This document shows, piece after piece, positions 6,054 through 14,293 of a stretch of 43,621 bases of DNA (its first letter is position 1; each line of letters begins with the position of its first letter). The DNA is taken from contig CACZUZ010000018.1 in assembly GCA_902784465.1 (NCBI GenBank), positions 1 to 43,621 on the forward strand, given 5' to 3'. A program made the position numbers and the translations under genes. The stretch comes from an uncultured Bacteroidota bacterium. GTDB taxonomy: Bacteria > Bacteroidota > Bacteroidia > Bacteroidales > P3. Under the pieces are notes generated by a model that made no database searches, was not told the origin of the DNA, and was given only the letters and a program-made list of their open reading frames with translations.

Positions 6054-8690
6054 TTACACTTCGGCTGCTGCGACCTTCAGTGCGTTGTCAAGACCTGCAG
6101 CATTCTTGCCGCCAGCTGTGGCGTATGCGGGCTGTCCGCCACCGCCGCCCTGGATTTCCTTGCCGGCAGCACGTATGATGGTTCCTGCATTCTTGCCATC
6201 TGCCACACGGTTCTCGCCCAGACATATCATCAGCTGCGGCTTGTCGGCGACGACGCTACCCAGAACCAGAGCCATGTCGGGGAACTGGCTTCTGAGCTGC
6301 ATCACACCATCTTTCAGCTGCATGATGTCGCAGTCCATACGCTTGACAACCATGGGGTTGTTCTTCAGCTCTTCGGCCAGTGAACGGCAAATTGATACCA
6401 CTCTTTCCTTTTGGAAAGAAGCTATCTGTGAACGCAGTTCAGCAGCCTCGTCCTGAAGACGCTGAATGGCGGCGGAAAGGTCTTTGGGGTTCTTGAGCAG
6501 TCCTTTGGCATCCTCCAGCTGGTCTTGCATCTCGTCGACATAACGCATTGCAGCAGCACCCGTCACAGCCTCGATGCGACGCATACCGGCGGCAATGGCG
6601 CCCTCGCTGACGATGCGGAACGATCCTATATGGCCTGTATTGTCGGTATGGGTACCGCCACAGAACTCAACGCTGTCGCCGAATTTGACCACACGCACAA
6701 ACTCGCCATACTTCTCGCCAAACAGAGCCATGGCACCCAGCTTGCGAGCCTCGTCTATGGGCATCTGCCGATGCTCTTCGAGGGATATGGCGTGCCATAT
6801 ATCGATGTTGACCTGTTTCTCGACCTCACGGATTTCCTCTTTGGTGAGCTTGGCAAAATGCGAGAAGTCGAAACGCAGACGCTGGTCGTCGACGCTGGAA
6901 CCTTTCTGCTCGACATGAGTGCCAAGCACGTTACGCAAAGCCTTATGCAGCAGGTGTGTGGCCGAGTGGTTGCACTGGATGGCGAAACGGCGGCACTTGT
7001 CGACCTCGGCCTTGAAGGTTGCCGTCAAATCGGAGGGCAACTTGGTGACAATATGGACAATGAGGTTGTTTTCCTTCTTGGTGTCGACGATGGGTATCAC
7101 CTCTTCGCCGGCGCCTATAGTGCCCTGGTCGCCAACCTGACCACCGCCCTCGCCATAGAAGGGGGTGCGGTCGAACACCAACTGGTAGAACTCGCGGTCT
7201 TTGGTGCGGACATGGCGATAGCGGAGAATCTTGACCTCGCATGCCAGTTCGTCGTAGCCCACAAACTGCTCCTCGGCATCAGGCACCAGCTCCACCCAGT
7301 CGTCGCTCTCGGTCTTGGCGGCGGCACGCGAGCGGTCTTTCTGCTCGGCAAGGCCCTTGGCAAAACCATCCATGTCGACAGTCCATCCCTTCTCGGCAGC
7401 CATGAGTTGCGTGAGGTCGATGGGGAAACCGTAGGTGTCGAAAAGCTCGAAGGCAAAAGCACCGTCGATGACCTTGTCAACCTTCACCTTCTGCTCGCAA
7501 GCCTCGCAGGTAGTCTCACATTCAAGAGCCTTGGCGATATAGTCCTCGAAGCGTTTGATGCCGCCGGTGAGGGTCTTGAGGAAGGCCTGTTCCTCCTCGA
7601 GGATGATGCGGGTTATAAGGTCCTGCTGTTTCTTTAGCTCAGGGAAATGGTCGCCCATCTGGGACACAAGGGTGGGAACCAACCTATTGAGGAACGGTTC
7701 TTTAAATCCAAGGAAAGTGTATCCATATCGGACAGCACGGCGCAAGATGCGACGTATCACGTAGCCAGCCTTTGCATTGGATGGCAGCTGACCGTCGGCT
7801 ATGGAGAAGGAGACGGCACGCAGGTGGTCGGCACATACGCGCATGGCTATGTCGGCCTCCTCGTCCTGGCCGTACACCAGTCCTGCCTTCTTGGCAATGT
7901 CCTGAAGGAGAGGCTGGAAGACATCGGTATCGTAGTTCGACTTCTTGCCCTGCATCACCATGCAAAGACGCTCGAAACCCATTCCGGTGTCTATATGTTT
8001 AGCTTTCAGTGGCTCGAGAGTACCGTTAGCCAAGCGGTTATACTGCATGAAGACAAGGTTCCAAATCTCGATGACCAGGGGGTTGTCCTTGTTCACAAGC
8101 TCCTTGCCAGGCACCTTGGCTTTTTCCGCATCGTCGCGGAGGTCGATGTGGATTTCGCTGCAAGGTCCGCAAGGACCCTGGTCGCCCATCTCCCAGAAGT
8201 TGTCTTTCTTCGACCCCTTCAGTATTCTATCCTCATCGATATGCTCTTTCCAAAAATCGTAGGCTTCGGTGTCCATGGCAAGGCCCTCCTTCTCGTCGCC
8301 ACCAAAAACGGTGACATAGAGGTTCTTCTTGTCAATCTTCATCACCTCGGTGAGGAACTCCCAGCCGAATGCGATAGCTTCTTTTTTGAAGTAGTCGCCA
8401 AACGACCAGTTGCCGAGCATCTCGAACATCGTGTGGTGGTAGGTATCATGCCCCACCTCTTCGAGGTCGTTGTGCTTGCCACTGACACGCAGACACTTCT
8501 GCGAGTCGCAGACACGTGAATATTGGGCTGGACTGTTGCCAAGGAAGATGTCCTTGAACTGGTTCATGCCTGCATTGGTGAACATAAGGGTAGGGTCGTT
8601 TTTGACCACCATGGGAGCTGAAGGGACCACGTGGTGTCCCTTGCTCTGAAAATAATTTAAAAACTGTGAGCGTATTTCGTTTGAAGTCAT
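6054..8690 (-). CDS. alaS: Alanyl-tRNA synthetase
   Basis: Charges tRNA-Ala and edits mischarged Ser/Gly. 878 residues, full length. The class II catalytic core is at the N-terminus (FLNYFQSKGHHVVPSAPMV, PTLMFTNAGMNQFKDIFLG, EVGHDTYHHTMFEMLGNWSF). The editing domain has the zinc ligands HSATH at about residue 574 and CGGTHTDNTGHIG at about 674. The C-terminal DHHA1 domain ends with a Gly-rich loop (GGGGGQPAYATAGG). A small Cys pair region, CETTCEACEQK at about 390, is an insertion I would not expect in every homologue. Both flanks are octamer arrays, so alaS is bounded by repeats on each side. Confidence 0.98.
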   Translation of the reverse strand: MTSNEIRSQFLNYFQSKGHHVVPSAPMVVKNDPTLMFTNAGMNQFKDIFLGNSPAQYSRVCDSQKCLRVSGKHNDLEEVGHDTYHHTMFEMLGNWSFGDYFKKEAIAFGWEFLTEVMKIDKKNLYVTVFGGDEKEGLAMDTEAYDFWKEHIDEDRILKGSKKDNFWEMGDQGPCGPCSEIHIDLRDDAEKAKVPGKELVNKDNPLVIEIWNLVFMQYNRLANGTLEPLKAKHIDTGMGFERLCMVMQGKKSNYDTDVFQPLLQDIAKKAGLVYGQDEEADIAMRVCADHLRAVSFSIADGQLPSNAKAGYVIRRILRRAVRYGYTFLGFKEPFLNRLVPTLVSQMGDHFPELKKQQDLITRIILEEEQAFLKTLTGGIKRFEDYIAKALECETTCEACEQKVKVDKVIDGAFAFELFDTYGFPIDLTQLMAAEKGWTVDMDGFAKGLAEQKDRSRAAAKTESDDWVELVPDAEEQFVGYDELACEVKILRYRHVRTKDREFYQLVFDRTPFYGEGGGQVGDQGTIGAGEEVIPIVDTKKENNLIVHIVTKLPSDLTATFKAEVDKCRRFAIQCNHSATHLLHKALRNVLGTHVEQKGSSVDDQRLRFDFSHFAKLTKEEIREVEKQVNIDIWHAISLEEHRQMPIDEARKLGAMALFGEKYGEFVRVVKFGDSVEFCGGTHTDNTGHIGSFRIVSEGAIAAGMRRIEAVTGAAAMRYVDEMQDQLEDAKGLLKNPKDLSAAIQRLQDEAAELRSQIASFQKERVVSICRSLAEELKNNPMVVKRMDCDIMQLKDGVMQLRSQFPDMALVLGSVVADKPQLMICLGENRVADGKNAGTIIRAAGKEIQGGGGGQPAYATAGGKNAAGLDNALKVAAAEV

Positions 8691-8692
8691 AT

Positions 8693-8792
8693 TCTGGATT
8701 TTCGGATTTTTGGATTTTCAGATTTTCGGAGTTTTGGATTTTCGGAGTTTTGGATATCCGTCAATCCGAATATCCTATCATCCGAAAATCCC
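8693..8792. repeat. Two-part octamer array between the GroES-family gene and alaS
   Basis: On plus, 8693-8757 reads in the GGATTTTC orientation and 8758-8792 in the reverse complement (ATCCGAAT, ATCCGAAA), up to the stop codon of the GroES-family gene. In the transcript from that gene to alaS this gives CGGAT units followed by ATCCG units, and the outer parts can pair as a long imperfect hairpin (GGATTTTCGGA with TCCGAAAATCC). Confidence 0.88.
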
Positions 8793-8795
8793 TAT

Positions 8796-9152
8796 CTAAA
8801 ACTCGTCGCGTTCGACGAGGAGGATGGCACTTTGAGGGACAATGTAGTATTTCTCGCCGTTGTACTTTATCTCGACGGCACTCTTCTGCATGAAGAGAGC
8901 AAGGTCGCCTGGCTTGACCTGCAATGGCAAATACTTGGGTTCCTTGTCCTTGGGGTTCCAGGGCTCGTCGCTTTCCATACTGGGCAACGCATACCCCGGT
9001 CCACATTTGAGTATGTAGCCCGACTGGATATCCTCTTTTTCCTGATAGCCGGCAGGAAGATAAAGGCCACTTTTTGTGCGTTGCGATGCAGTCCCCTGCT
9101 GAATAAGCACGCGGTCGCCAATAACGATGAGCTTGTCAAGAGCGTTGTGCAT
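8796..9152 (-). CDS. GroES-family co-chaperonin-like protein
   Basis: 118 residues with a Cpn10-like sequence: LDKLIVIGDRVLIQQG at the start corresponds to the first beta strand, then a mobile-loop region with TKSGLYLPAG, then LPLQVKPGDLALFMQKSAVE and IKYNGEKYYIVPQSAILLV as the C-terminal strands. It is longer than canonical GroES (about 95 residues) because of an inserted segment around YALPSMESDEPWNPKDKEPK. No groEL is adjacent. It is therefore probably a second, accessory GroES-like copy of the kind found in many Bacteroidota, not the operon copy. An octamer array lies in its leader and another follows its stop codon. Confidence 0.85.
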   Translation of the reverse strand: MHNALDKLIVIGDRVLIQQGTASQRTKSGLYLPAGYQEKEDIQSGYILKCGPGYALPSMESDEPWNPKDKEPKYLPLQVKPGDLALFMQKSAVEIKYNGEKYYIVPQSAILLVERDEF

Positions 9153-9240
9153 AGTTGGATTTTTGGATTTTCGGATGATCGGATTTTCGGATGATCGGAT
9201 TTTCGGATGATCGGATTTTCGGATGATCGGATGGTTGGAT
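9152..9240. repeat. Octamer array with 16-bp higher-order unit, GroES-family leader
   Basis: On plus the array alternates CGGATTTT and CGGATGAT, giving a 16-bp unit repeated four times almost without change. It lies between the -7 element at 9300-9308 and the start codon at 9152, so it would be transcribed as 5' leader in the ATCCGAAA sense. Confidence 0.9.
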
Positions 9241-9299
9241 ATTGTTTATAAATCTGACACTCTGTTTATTAAATCGCTTTGAAGTCAACAAAACAATTT

Positions 9300-9308
9300 G
9301 CAAATTTA
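9300..9308 (-). promoter_or_regulatory. Bacteroidota -7 element for the GroES-family gene
   Basis: Minus-strand TAAATTTGC. A transcript starting near 9293 would have a leader of about 140 nt that includes the octamer array. Confidence 0.5.
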
Positions 9309-9339
9309 CAAAAAAAAGGGAGAAACAAAATATTTAGTG

Positions 9340-9348
9340 TAACTTTGC
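9340..9348 (+). promoter_or_regulatory. Bacteroidota -7 element for the YfhO-family gene
   Basis: TAACTTTGC on plus, followed by a leader of about 105 nt ending in heptamer repeats (ACAATTC) directly before the ATG at 9460. Confidence 0.55.
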
Positions 9349-9412
9349 ATTTTTAGAGAGTACATTATTTTTCGTACGACATCTCATAAATAGCCTAAGA
9401 AACAACCCTTTA

Positions 9413-9455
9413 TCACAATTTACAATTCACTATTCACAATTCACAATTCACATTT
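9413..9455. repeat. Heptamer array (ACAATTC) before the YfhO-family start codon
   Basis: Tandem variants of ACAATTC, ACTATTC and ACATTTC, period 7 with one 8-bp slip. In mRNA sense it is the same word as the leader repeat of the 5427-5876 gene. Confidence 0.75.
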
Positions 9456-9459
9456 CGCC

Positions 9460-11955
9460 ATGAAAAAAAACATCTGGATCCATGCCCTCATCGTAGTTGT
9501 CATGTTCCTTGTCGCCTGCATATACCTCTCCCCTGCCCTCGGCGGCAAAATCATCCGCCAAGGTGATATCCAAAAGAGTGAGGCCATGTCCTACACCCAA
9601 CGCATGGAAAAAGAGCGCACTGGCAAGATACCCAACTGGAACGAGTCGATGTTCAGCGGAATGCCTGGCTATCAGATTACTTCAGAAGCACCCAAATCGG
9701 TATTCCAACCTCTCAGGAGCGCCGTCATCATGCGTCACGTAGGTCTTGAACGCAACATAGGAGTCATCTTCCTCTACCTCATTGCATTCTACGTGGCCAT
9801 GCTGGCTTTCGGCGTCTCGCCGTGGCTTGCCCTTATCGGGGCAGTCTCCTTTGGTCTCGCCTCATATAACATTATTATTATAGAGGCAGGGCATATCACC
9901 AAAGCCTGGGCCATGGGCATGATGGCACCCATCCTTGCCGGAATGTTCCTCATCTTCCGCACCGCCATCGACCCCGACCTCGACAAGCGGACACGCAACA
10001 TCCGCACCCTGTGGGGCGCACTGCTCTTTGCCCTCGCTCTCATCCTCCAGATAAGCTTTAACCACATACAGATAACATTCTATACTGCAATCGCTTGCAT
10101 CTTCATGGGAATTGTCTATCTTGTCTATGCCATCATCAAGAAACGCTTCCCCTCCTTTGCCCTTTCCACAGGCATCCTCATCCTCTGCGCCGCCCTGGCT
10201 TTCGGCTGCAACATCAGGCTTCTCCTCGTCAACGAGGAATACGCGCGCTACACGATGCGTGGCGGCAATGAGCTGACTGTGACACCCTCCGACCTCTACG
10301 GAGCCACTGAGGTACAGCAGTCACAGAACACCGCCACAGGTCTCGACATCGATTATGCCTTCTCATGGAGTTATGGCGTGGGCGAGACCTACACCATTCT
10401 CGTCCCTGGCGCCTTCGGTGGCGGCAGCGGCGAACATATCGACATCGACAAATCGCACTTCTACAAGGCATTCCGCTCCACCTATCCCCAGTACCAGTAC
10501 CCGTGGGGCAGCGCAGCACCACTCTATTGGGGCACACAGCCTTTCACCAGCGGCCCCGTCTATTTTGGTGCCATCGTCATAATGCTCTTCCTCCTCGGAC
10601 TTGCCATCGTGAAAGGCCCCGACCGCTGGTGGATACTCATCGCCACCATCGTCGCCATACTCCTCTCGTGGGGCCGCAACTTCATGCCGCTCAACGAATG
10701 GATTTTCAACCACCTGCCACTCTACAACAAATTCCGCACGCCCAGTATGAGTCTCGTTCTGGCCAACCTCTGTATGGCCATAATGGCAGCCCTGACTCTC
10801 AAGCATATATTCACTGCTGATGACAGCGACAAAACCCGTCGCAACATCAATATAAGCCTCTACGTCGTCGCTGGTACCCTTGTAGCCTTTATCGTCGTCG
10901 TGCTGGCAGCCTCTTCCAAATTCAGCTTCGCCGGCCCCTCCGACGGACAGTTGCCACAGGGTCTGGCTGATGCCGCCGCCGCCGACCGTGCCGACCTCCT
11001 CAAGGCCGACTCGCTGCGCTCCATAATCTTCATCGTGCTTGCCGCCGCCGCCATCTGGCTCTATGTCAACCGCAAGATTAAAAACGCTGCCGTCACCATG
11101 GCTATTGTGGGACTCCTTGTTGTTGTCGACCTCTGGGGCGTTGACCGCCGCTACCTCAACAACGACAACTTCGTCGAGGAGAGCAGTGTGGCACTGCGTC
11201 GCAAGCCCTACGATTTCGAGATTGACCAGCAGGCAGCAGCCAATGGCGACATCGACTACCGTGTCCTCAACTTTGCCGCCAACACATTCAACGACTCAGA
11301 GCCCAGCGCATTCCACAACCAGATAGGAGGCTACAGCGCAGCCAAGCTTAGCCGTTATCAGAACCTCATCGACTTCTATATTAGCAGTCACATGAATCCC
11401 AACGTCCTCAACATGCTCAACACGCGCTACATAGTGACCAATGATGGCAATGTGCAGCGTAATCCGCAAGCCCTTGGCTCCTGCTGGTTTGTGCGTGAGG
11501 TTAAGAGCGTCGGCAACGCCAACGAGGAAATCATGGCATTGAACACCTTCAACCCCGCAACCACAGCTGTTGTCGACACCACCAAATATAAAATCGCAAA
11601 CAGAAGATTCGCTCTCGACAGTTCTGCCACCATCGCCCTCGAGCCGCAGAAAGTACATTCTGCCGACTATCGCAAATATGTGTCCAATAGCAGCAGCGAC
11701 CAGCTTGCCGTCTTCAGCGAGATACACTACGAGCCCGACTGGTTTGCCTACATCGACGGCAAACCTGCCGAATACATCCGTGCCAACTACATGCTCCGCG
11801 CCATGATTATCCCTGCCGGCAACCACGTCATAGAGTTCCGCAACGAAGCCCCCTGGCTCCACAAGCTCGACAGAATCAACTTGATACTCTCCATCGTAAC
11901 CCTTCTGGCCATGGCTGGCGCCATAGTGCTGGTGTACAGGAAGAAAAGAGCATAG
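9460..11955 (+). CDS. YfhO-family multi-pass membrane protein
   Basis: 831 residues. The first segment (IHALIVVVMFLVACIYLSP) is a membrane helix, followed by a periplasmic loop with GKIIRQGDIQKSEAM and WNESMFSGMPGYQ, which is typical of the YfhO/GT-C-like family. About a dozen further helices lie between residues 85 and 560. The C-terminal 230 residues form a soluble beta-rich domain (VLNMLNTRYIVTNDG, YEPDWFAYIDGKPAEYIRAN, GNHVIEFRN), followed by a last helix (LILSIVTLLAMAGAIVLVY) and a basic tail. The family is linked to glycosylation of cell-surface polymers and lipoteichoic acid in Firmicutes. The polyol-phosphate operon on the opposite strand begins its 3' end 26 bp downstream, so a joint role in surface glycan modification is plausible but inferred. 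Confidence 0.9.
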   Translation: MKKNIWIHALIVVVMFLVACIYLSPALGGKIIRQGDIQKSEAMSYTQRMEKERTGKIPNWNESMFSGMPGYQITSEAPKSVFQPLRSAVIMRHVGLERNIGVIFLYLIAFYVAMLAFGVSPWLALIGAVSFGLASYNIIIIEAGHITKAWAMGMMAPILAGMFLIFRTAIDPDLDKRTRNIRTLWGALLFALALILQISFNHIQITFYTAIACIFMGIVYLVYAIIKKRFPSFALSTGILILCAALAFGCNIRLLLVNEEYARYTMRGGNELTVTPSDLYGATEVQQSQNTATGLDIDYAFSWSYGVGETYTILVPGAFGGGSGEHIDIDKSHFYKAFRSTYPQYQYPWGSAAPLYWGTQPFTSGPVYFGAIVIMLFLLGLAIVKGPDRWWILIATIVAILLSWGRNFMPLNEWIFNHLPLYNKFRTPSMSLVLANLCMAIMAALTLKHIFTADDSDKTRRNINISLYVVAGTLVAFIVVVLAASSKFSFAGPSDGQLPQGLADAAAADRADLLKADSLRSIIFIVLAAAAIWLYVNRKIKNAAVTMAIVGLLVVVDLWGVDRRYLNNDNFVEESSVALRRKPYDFEIDQQAAANGDIDYRVLNFAANTFNDSEPSAFHNQIGGYSAAKLSRYQNLIDFYISSHMNPNVLNMLNTRYIVTNDGNVQRNPQALGSCWFVREVKSVGNANEEIMALNTFNPATTAVVDTTKYKIANRRFALDSSATIALEPQKVHSADYRKYVSNSSSDQLAVFSEIHYEPDWFAYIDGKPAEYIRANYMLRAMIIPAGNHVIEFRNEAPWLHKLDRINLILSIVTLLAMAGAIVLVYRKKRA

Positions 11956-11981
11956 AGTTTACTGCCAACGGCCTCTACGCT

Positions 11982-13220
11982 TCACTTTAGCTGAGATGCC
12001 AGGACGAAGGCGTCGTGCATGTTGTCCTCGAGCGAACAGTATTTCCAAGCACCATAGCGACCGATGGAATAGATGTCCTTCTGCGAAAGGAGGGACATCT
12101 TTTCTTTTTTGTCGTCCTCGGAGCGGCTGGTGATATGCACGTAGGCGGGATCCATAAGTACATGATGCTCGGCGACGAGCTTCTGGTCGGTCACGATGCC
12201 CGCAACCCTAAGGTCGTCAAGCGTCCGTTGCAAGAGTGCGTCGACATCACCGACAGGCTGGTTTTTGCCGAAACCTATCTCTACATAGAGCGACATACGG
12301 TCCTGCCCGATGATATTGTCGTAGAATCCGACCCTATAGAACAGATATCTGCTCTCAGGTATATAGAGCCAGCAATTACGTTTCTCGAGGCCTTTGGCAT
12401 CGAAACCGAGGTTGAAAACCAGCACCTTGTTCCATGTGTAGACATCATCGTCGTAGGCTATGCCGCAGAGGTCGAGCAAGCGGGGAAGCGGCATGGTCGA
12501 CACCAGCCGGTCGTAATGTATCGTGCGTTTGTCGGTAACGGCAGTATGGCTGTCGGTATTGATAGCTACAAGCTTCTCGCCCAACGAAATGCGTCCTACA
12601 TCGACATGCGAAGCCACAGAGTTGACAATGCGTATGCAGCCCTCCTTAGGATAGAGGAACGTGGCGTTGTAGCTCTTGCCTTCGGGATGACGGAAGTTGC
12701 GGACAATCTGCTCCTTGTCAGCGTAGGGGAAGAAGCGCCCCATAGCGTCGACATCAAGACGGTCGAGGTCGGTGGCGTACAGTTTGCTGTTGTAGGGTAT
12801 GAGGAACTTTTCGGCAATCCCGCGTCCAAACTTGGCATAGAGCATCTCCTTGAAAGTACCCGACGGCATACCTTCAGGAATCGTAAACAGGTCGTATAAG
12901 CAGTCGATAAACTCTTCCTGTTCAAGCTGATGGATATTCATCTGGAAAGGGAAATCCACATGACGATCCTTATAAAGTATCTGGGTATGTTTCTCCACCT
13001 TCAGAATCTCATCAGGACGGATGCGCTCCATCACATAGTCGCGGAGCTCGGGATGTTGGAAATGGAAGAAATGGCCGGAATAGTCCCAAACGAAGCCATC
13101 CTTGTAGATAGTCTTGCAATAGCCGCCAATCTGGTTTTCGGCTTCGACAATCTGATAGTCGCCGCCAGAGGCAGCAACATAACTCAATCCGGAGATACCG
13201 GCACCAATGATAAGATCCAT
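11982..13220 (-). CDS. FAD-dependent oxidoreductase, UDP-galactopyranose mutase / amine oxidase-like
   Basis: 412 residues. The dinucleotide-binding motif MDLIIGAGISGLSY starts at residue 1, followed by VEAENQIGGYCKT at the end of beta-2. Then come SGHFFHFQHPELRDYVM and KDRHVDFPFQMNIHQL, which resemble the substrate-binding part of UDP-galactopyranose mutase and protoporphyrinogen-oxidase-like enzymes in glycan clusters. The C-terminal FAD contact is IYSIGRYGAWKYCSLEDNMH. It is the last gene of the minus-strand surface-polymer operon, 60 bp behind the GT2 gene. A role in making an unusual sugar nucleotide fits the context, but the substrate cannot be named. The exact mutase signature residues are not clear to me. 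Confidence 0.82.
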   Translation of the reverse strand: MDLIIGAGISGLSYVAASGGDYQIVEAENQIGGYCKTIYKDGFVWDYSGHFFHFQHPELRDYVMERIRPDEILKVEKHTQILYKDRHVDFPFQMNIHQLEQEEFIDCLYDLFTIPEGMPSGTFKEMLYAKFGRGIAEKFLIPYNSKLYATDLDRLDVDAMGRFFPYADKEQIVRNFRHPEGKSYNATFLYPKEGCIRIVNSVASHVDVGRISLGEKLVAINTDSHTAVTDKRTIHYDRLVSTMPLPRLLDLCGIAYDDDVYTWNKVLVFNLGFDAKGLEKRNCWLYIPESRYLFYRVGFYDNIIGQDRMSLYVEIGFGKNQPVGDVDALLQRTLDDLRVAGIVTDQKLVAEHHVLMDPAYVHITSRSEDDKKEKMSLLSQKDIYSIGRYGAWKYCSLEDNMHDAFVLASQLK

Positions 13221-13259
13221 GTTGAGATGTTGATATGTTGAAATATTTATGTAATGTCC

Positions 13260-13289
13260 CTTAACTCCTCTTAACTCCTCTTAACTAAT
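13260..13289. repeat. Short tandem repeat (TTAACTCCTC)
   Basis: Two full copies and one partial copy of a 10-bp unit, between the stop codon of the GT2 gene and the FAD-enzyme start. Confidence 0.7.
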
Positions 13290-14291
13290 AATATTATTTT
13301 TCTTGATATACCAACGCAAGGCGACGGAAGCAAGCGACGGACAATGCGTCAAAAGCCAGACGAGTATCTGCATCACCTTATTTCCACGGTAATACTTGTT
13401 TGCCTTATAGTCGGGCACCTGTTTCAGCAGTTCGGCATAGATTTCATCGAATGCGGCCTTAGATGGTTTCTTGCTGTTTCTCACATGGTTGGCTACCGAC
13501 GAGAGATAACCTTTCTTGAGGTACATATAATCCAGCTCAGCCTTGAATTCATCGTAGGCTCCATGCTCCTTGGCGTAGGTCATCAACTTGCCGAAAACGG
13601 CCAGGCGCTTGCGGTACTTGTCGCTCTGCATAGTGGTTGTCACAGAGCCTGGGCGGATGAGATAGTGGTAGAAAGGCTTGTCGACGTATGCGACACTGGC
13701 AGCTTTCATCCATACACATGAGACAAAGAAACTGTCATCGGCTGCACGGTCCTCGGGGAAGCGAATATCGTTTTTAAGTACCATTTCGCGACGGTATATC
13801 ATCGAGGCGAAAAGCGACACATAATGCGTAAGGATATAGGCACGGCTCTCGTGGGTCAGCTTTCCCTCCGCCACCTTGGGATTCATCATGTTCTCGCCAG
13901 TGCTGCCGTCGGGATAGCACTTCTGCATGTAGCAGCAGCAAATGTCTGCGTCAAGACTTTTGGCTTTGTTATAAAGAGCCTCGAGCATATCGGGCTCGAC
14001 AGTGTCGTCGGGATCGATGAAGGAGATGTACTCACCCTGAGCCTCAGGGATGCCGAAATTGCGGGCCATTCCGGCACCAAGGTTGTGCTCCGGAGTAAGC
14101 ACTCTGAACTGAGCGGCACGGGGATGCCCCTCAATAGTGCGTTGGAGGATGGCTATACTGTCGTCGGGCCCGTGGTCGTCGACAAAAAGGAACTCGACAT
14201 CGTCCAGCGTCTGCGCCAGCAGCGAGCGAGTGCAGGCCTCGATATAATCGGCCACACCGTATACCGGCAAAATAACGGATACTTTTATCAT
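13281..14291 (-). CDS. Family 2 glycosyltransferase
   Basis: 336 residues. The GT-A fold is clear: VSVILPVYGVADYIEACTRS at the N-terminus, VEFLFVDDHGPDDSIAILQ for the first nucleotide-binding Asp, NLGAGMARNFGIPEAQGEYI, and SFIDPDDTVEPDML as the DXD-type metal site near residue 95. The C-terminal 120 residues are helical and basic, as in many GT2 enzymes of capsule clusters. No membrane segment is apparent. Its start lies 2 bp after the stop of the CDP-glycerol-type transferase gene, so the two are surely co-transcribed. It probably adds a sugar to the glycan that carries the polyol phosphate; donor and acceptor are unknown. Confidence 0.93.
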   Translation of the reverse strand: MIKVSVILPVYGVADYIEACTRSLLAQTLDDVEFLFVDDHGPDDSIAILQRTIEGHPRAAQFRVLTPEHNLGAGMARNFGIPEAQGEYISFIDPDDTVEPDMLEALYNKAKSLDADICCCYMQKCYPDGSTGENMMNPKVAEGKLTHESRAYILTHYVSLFASMIYRREMVLKNDIRFPEDRAADDSFFVSCVWMKAASVAYVDKPFYHYLIRPGSVTTTMQSDKYRKRLAVFGKLMTYAKEHGAYDEFKAELDYMYLKKGYLSSVANHVRNSKKPSKAAFDEIYAELLKQVPDYKANKYYRGNKVMQILVWLLTHCPSLASVALRWYIKKNNIIS

Positions 14292-14293
14292 AA

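Noticed and set aside
6525-7637. Long plus-strand open frame (370 codons) antisense to alaS
   Set aside because: Opposite strand of a conserved synthetase, with no domain pattern or promoter.
8693-9240. CRISPR array
   Set aside because: The repeats are 8-bp degenerate units without unique spacers, no cas genes are near, and similar arrays occur in many intergenic regions.
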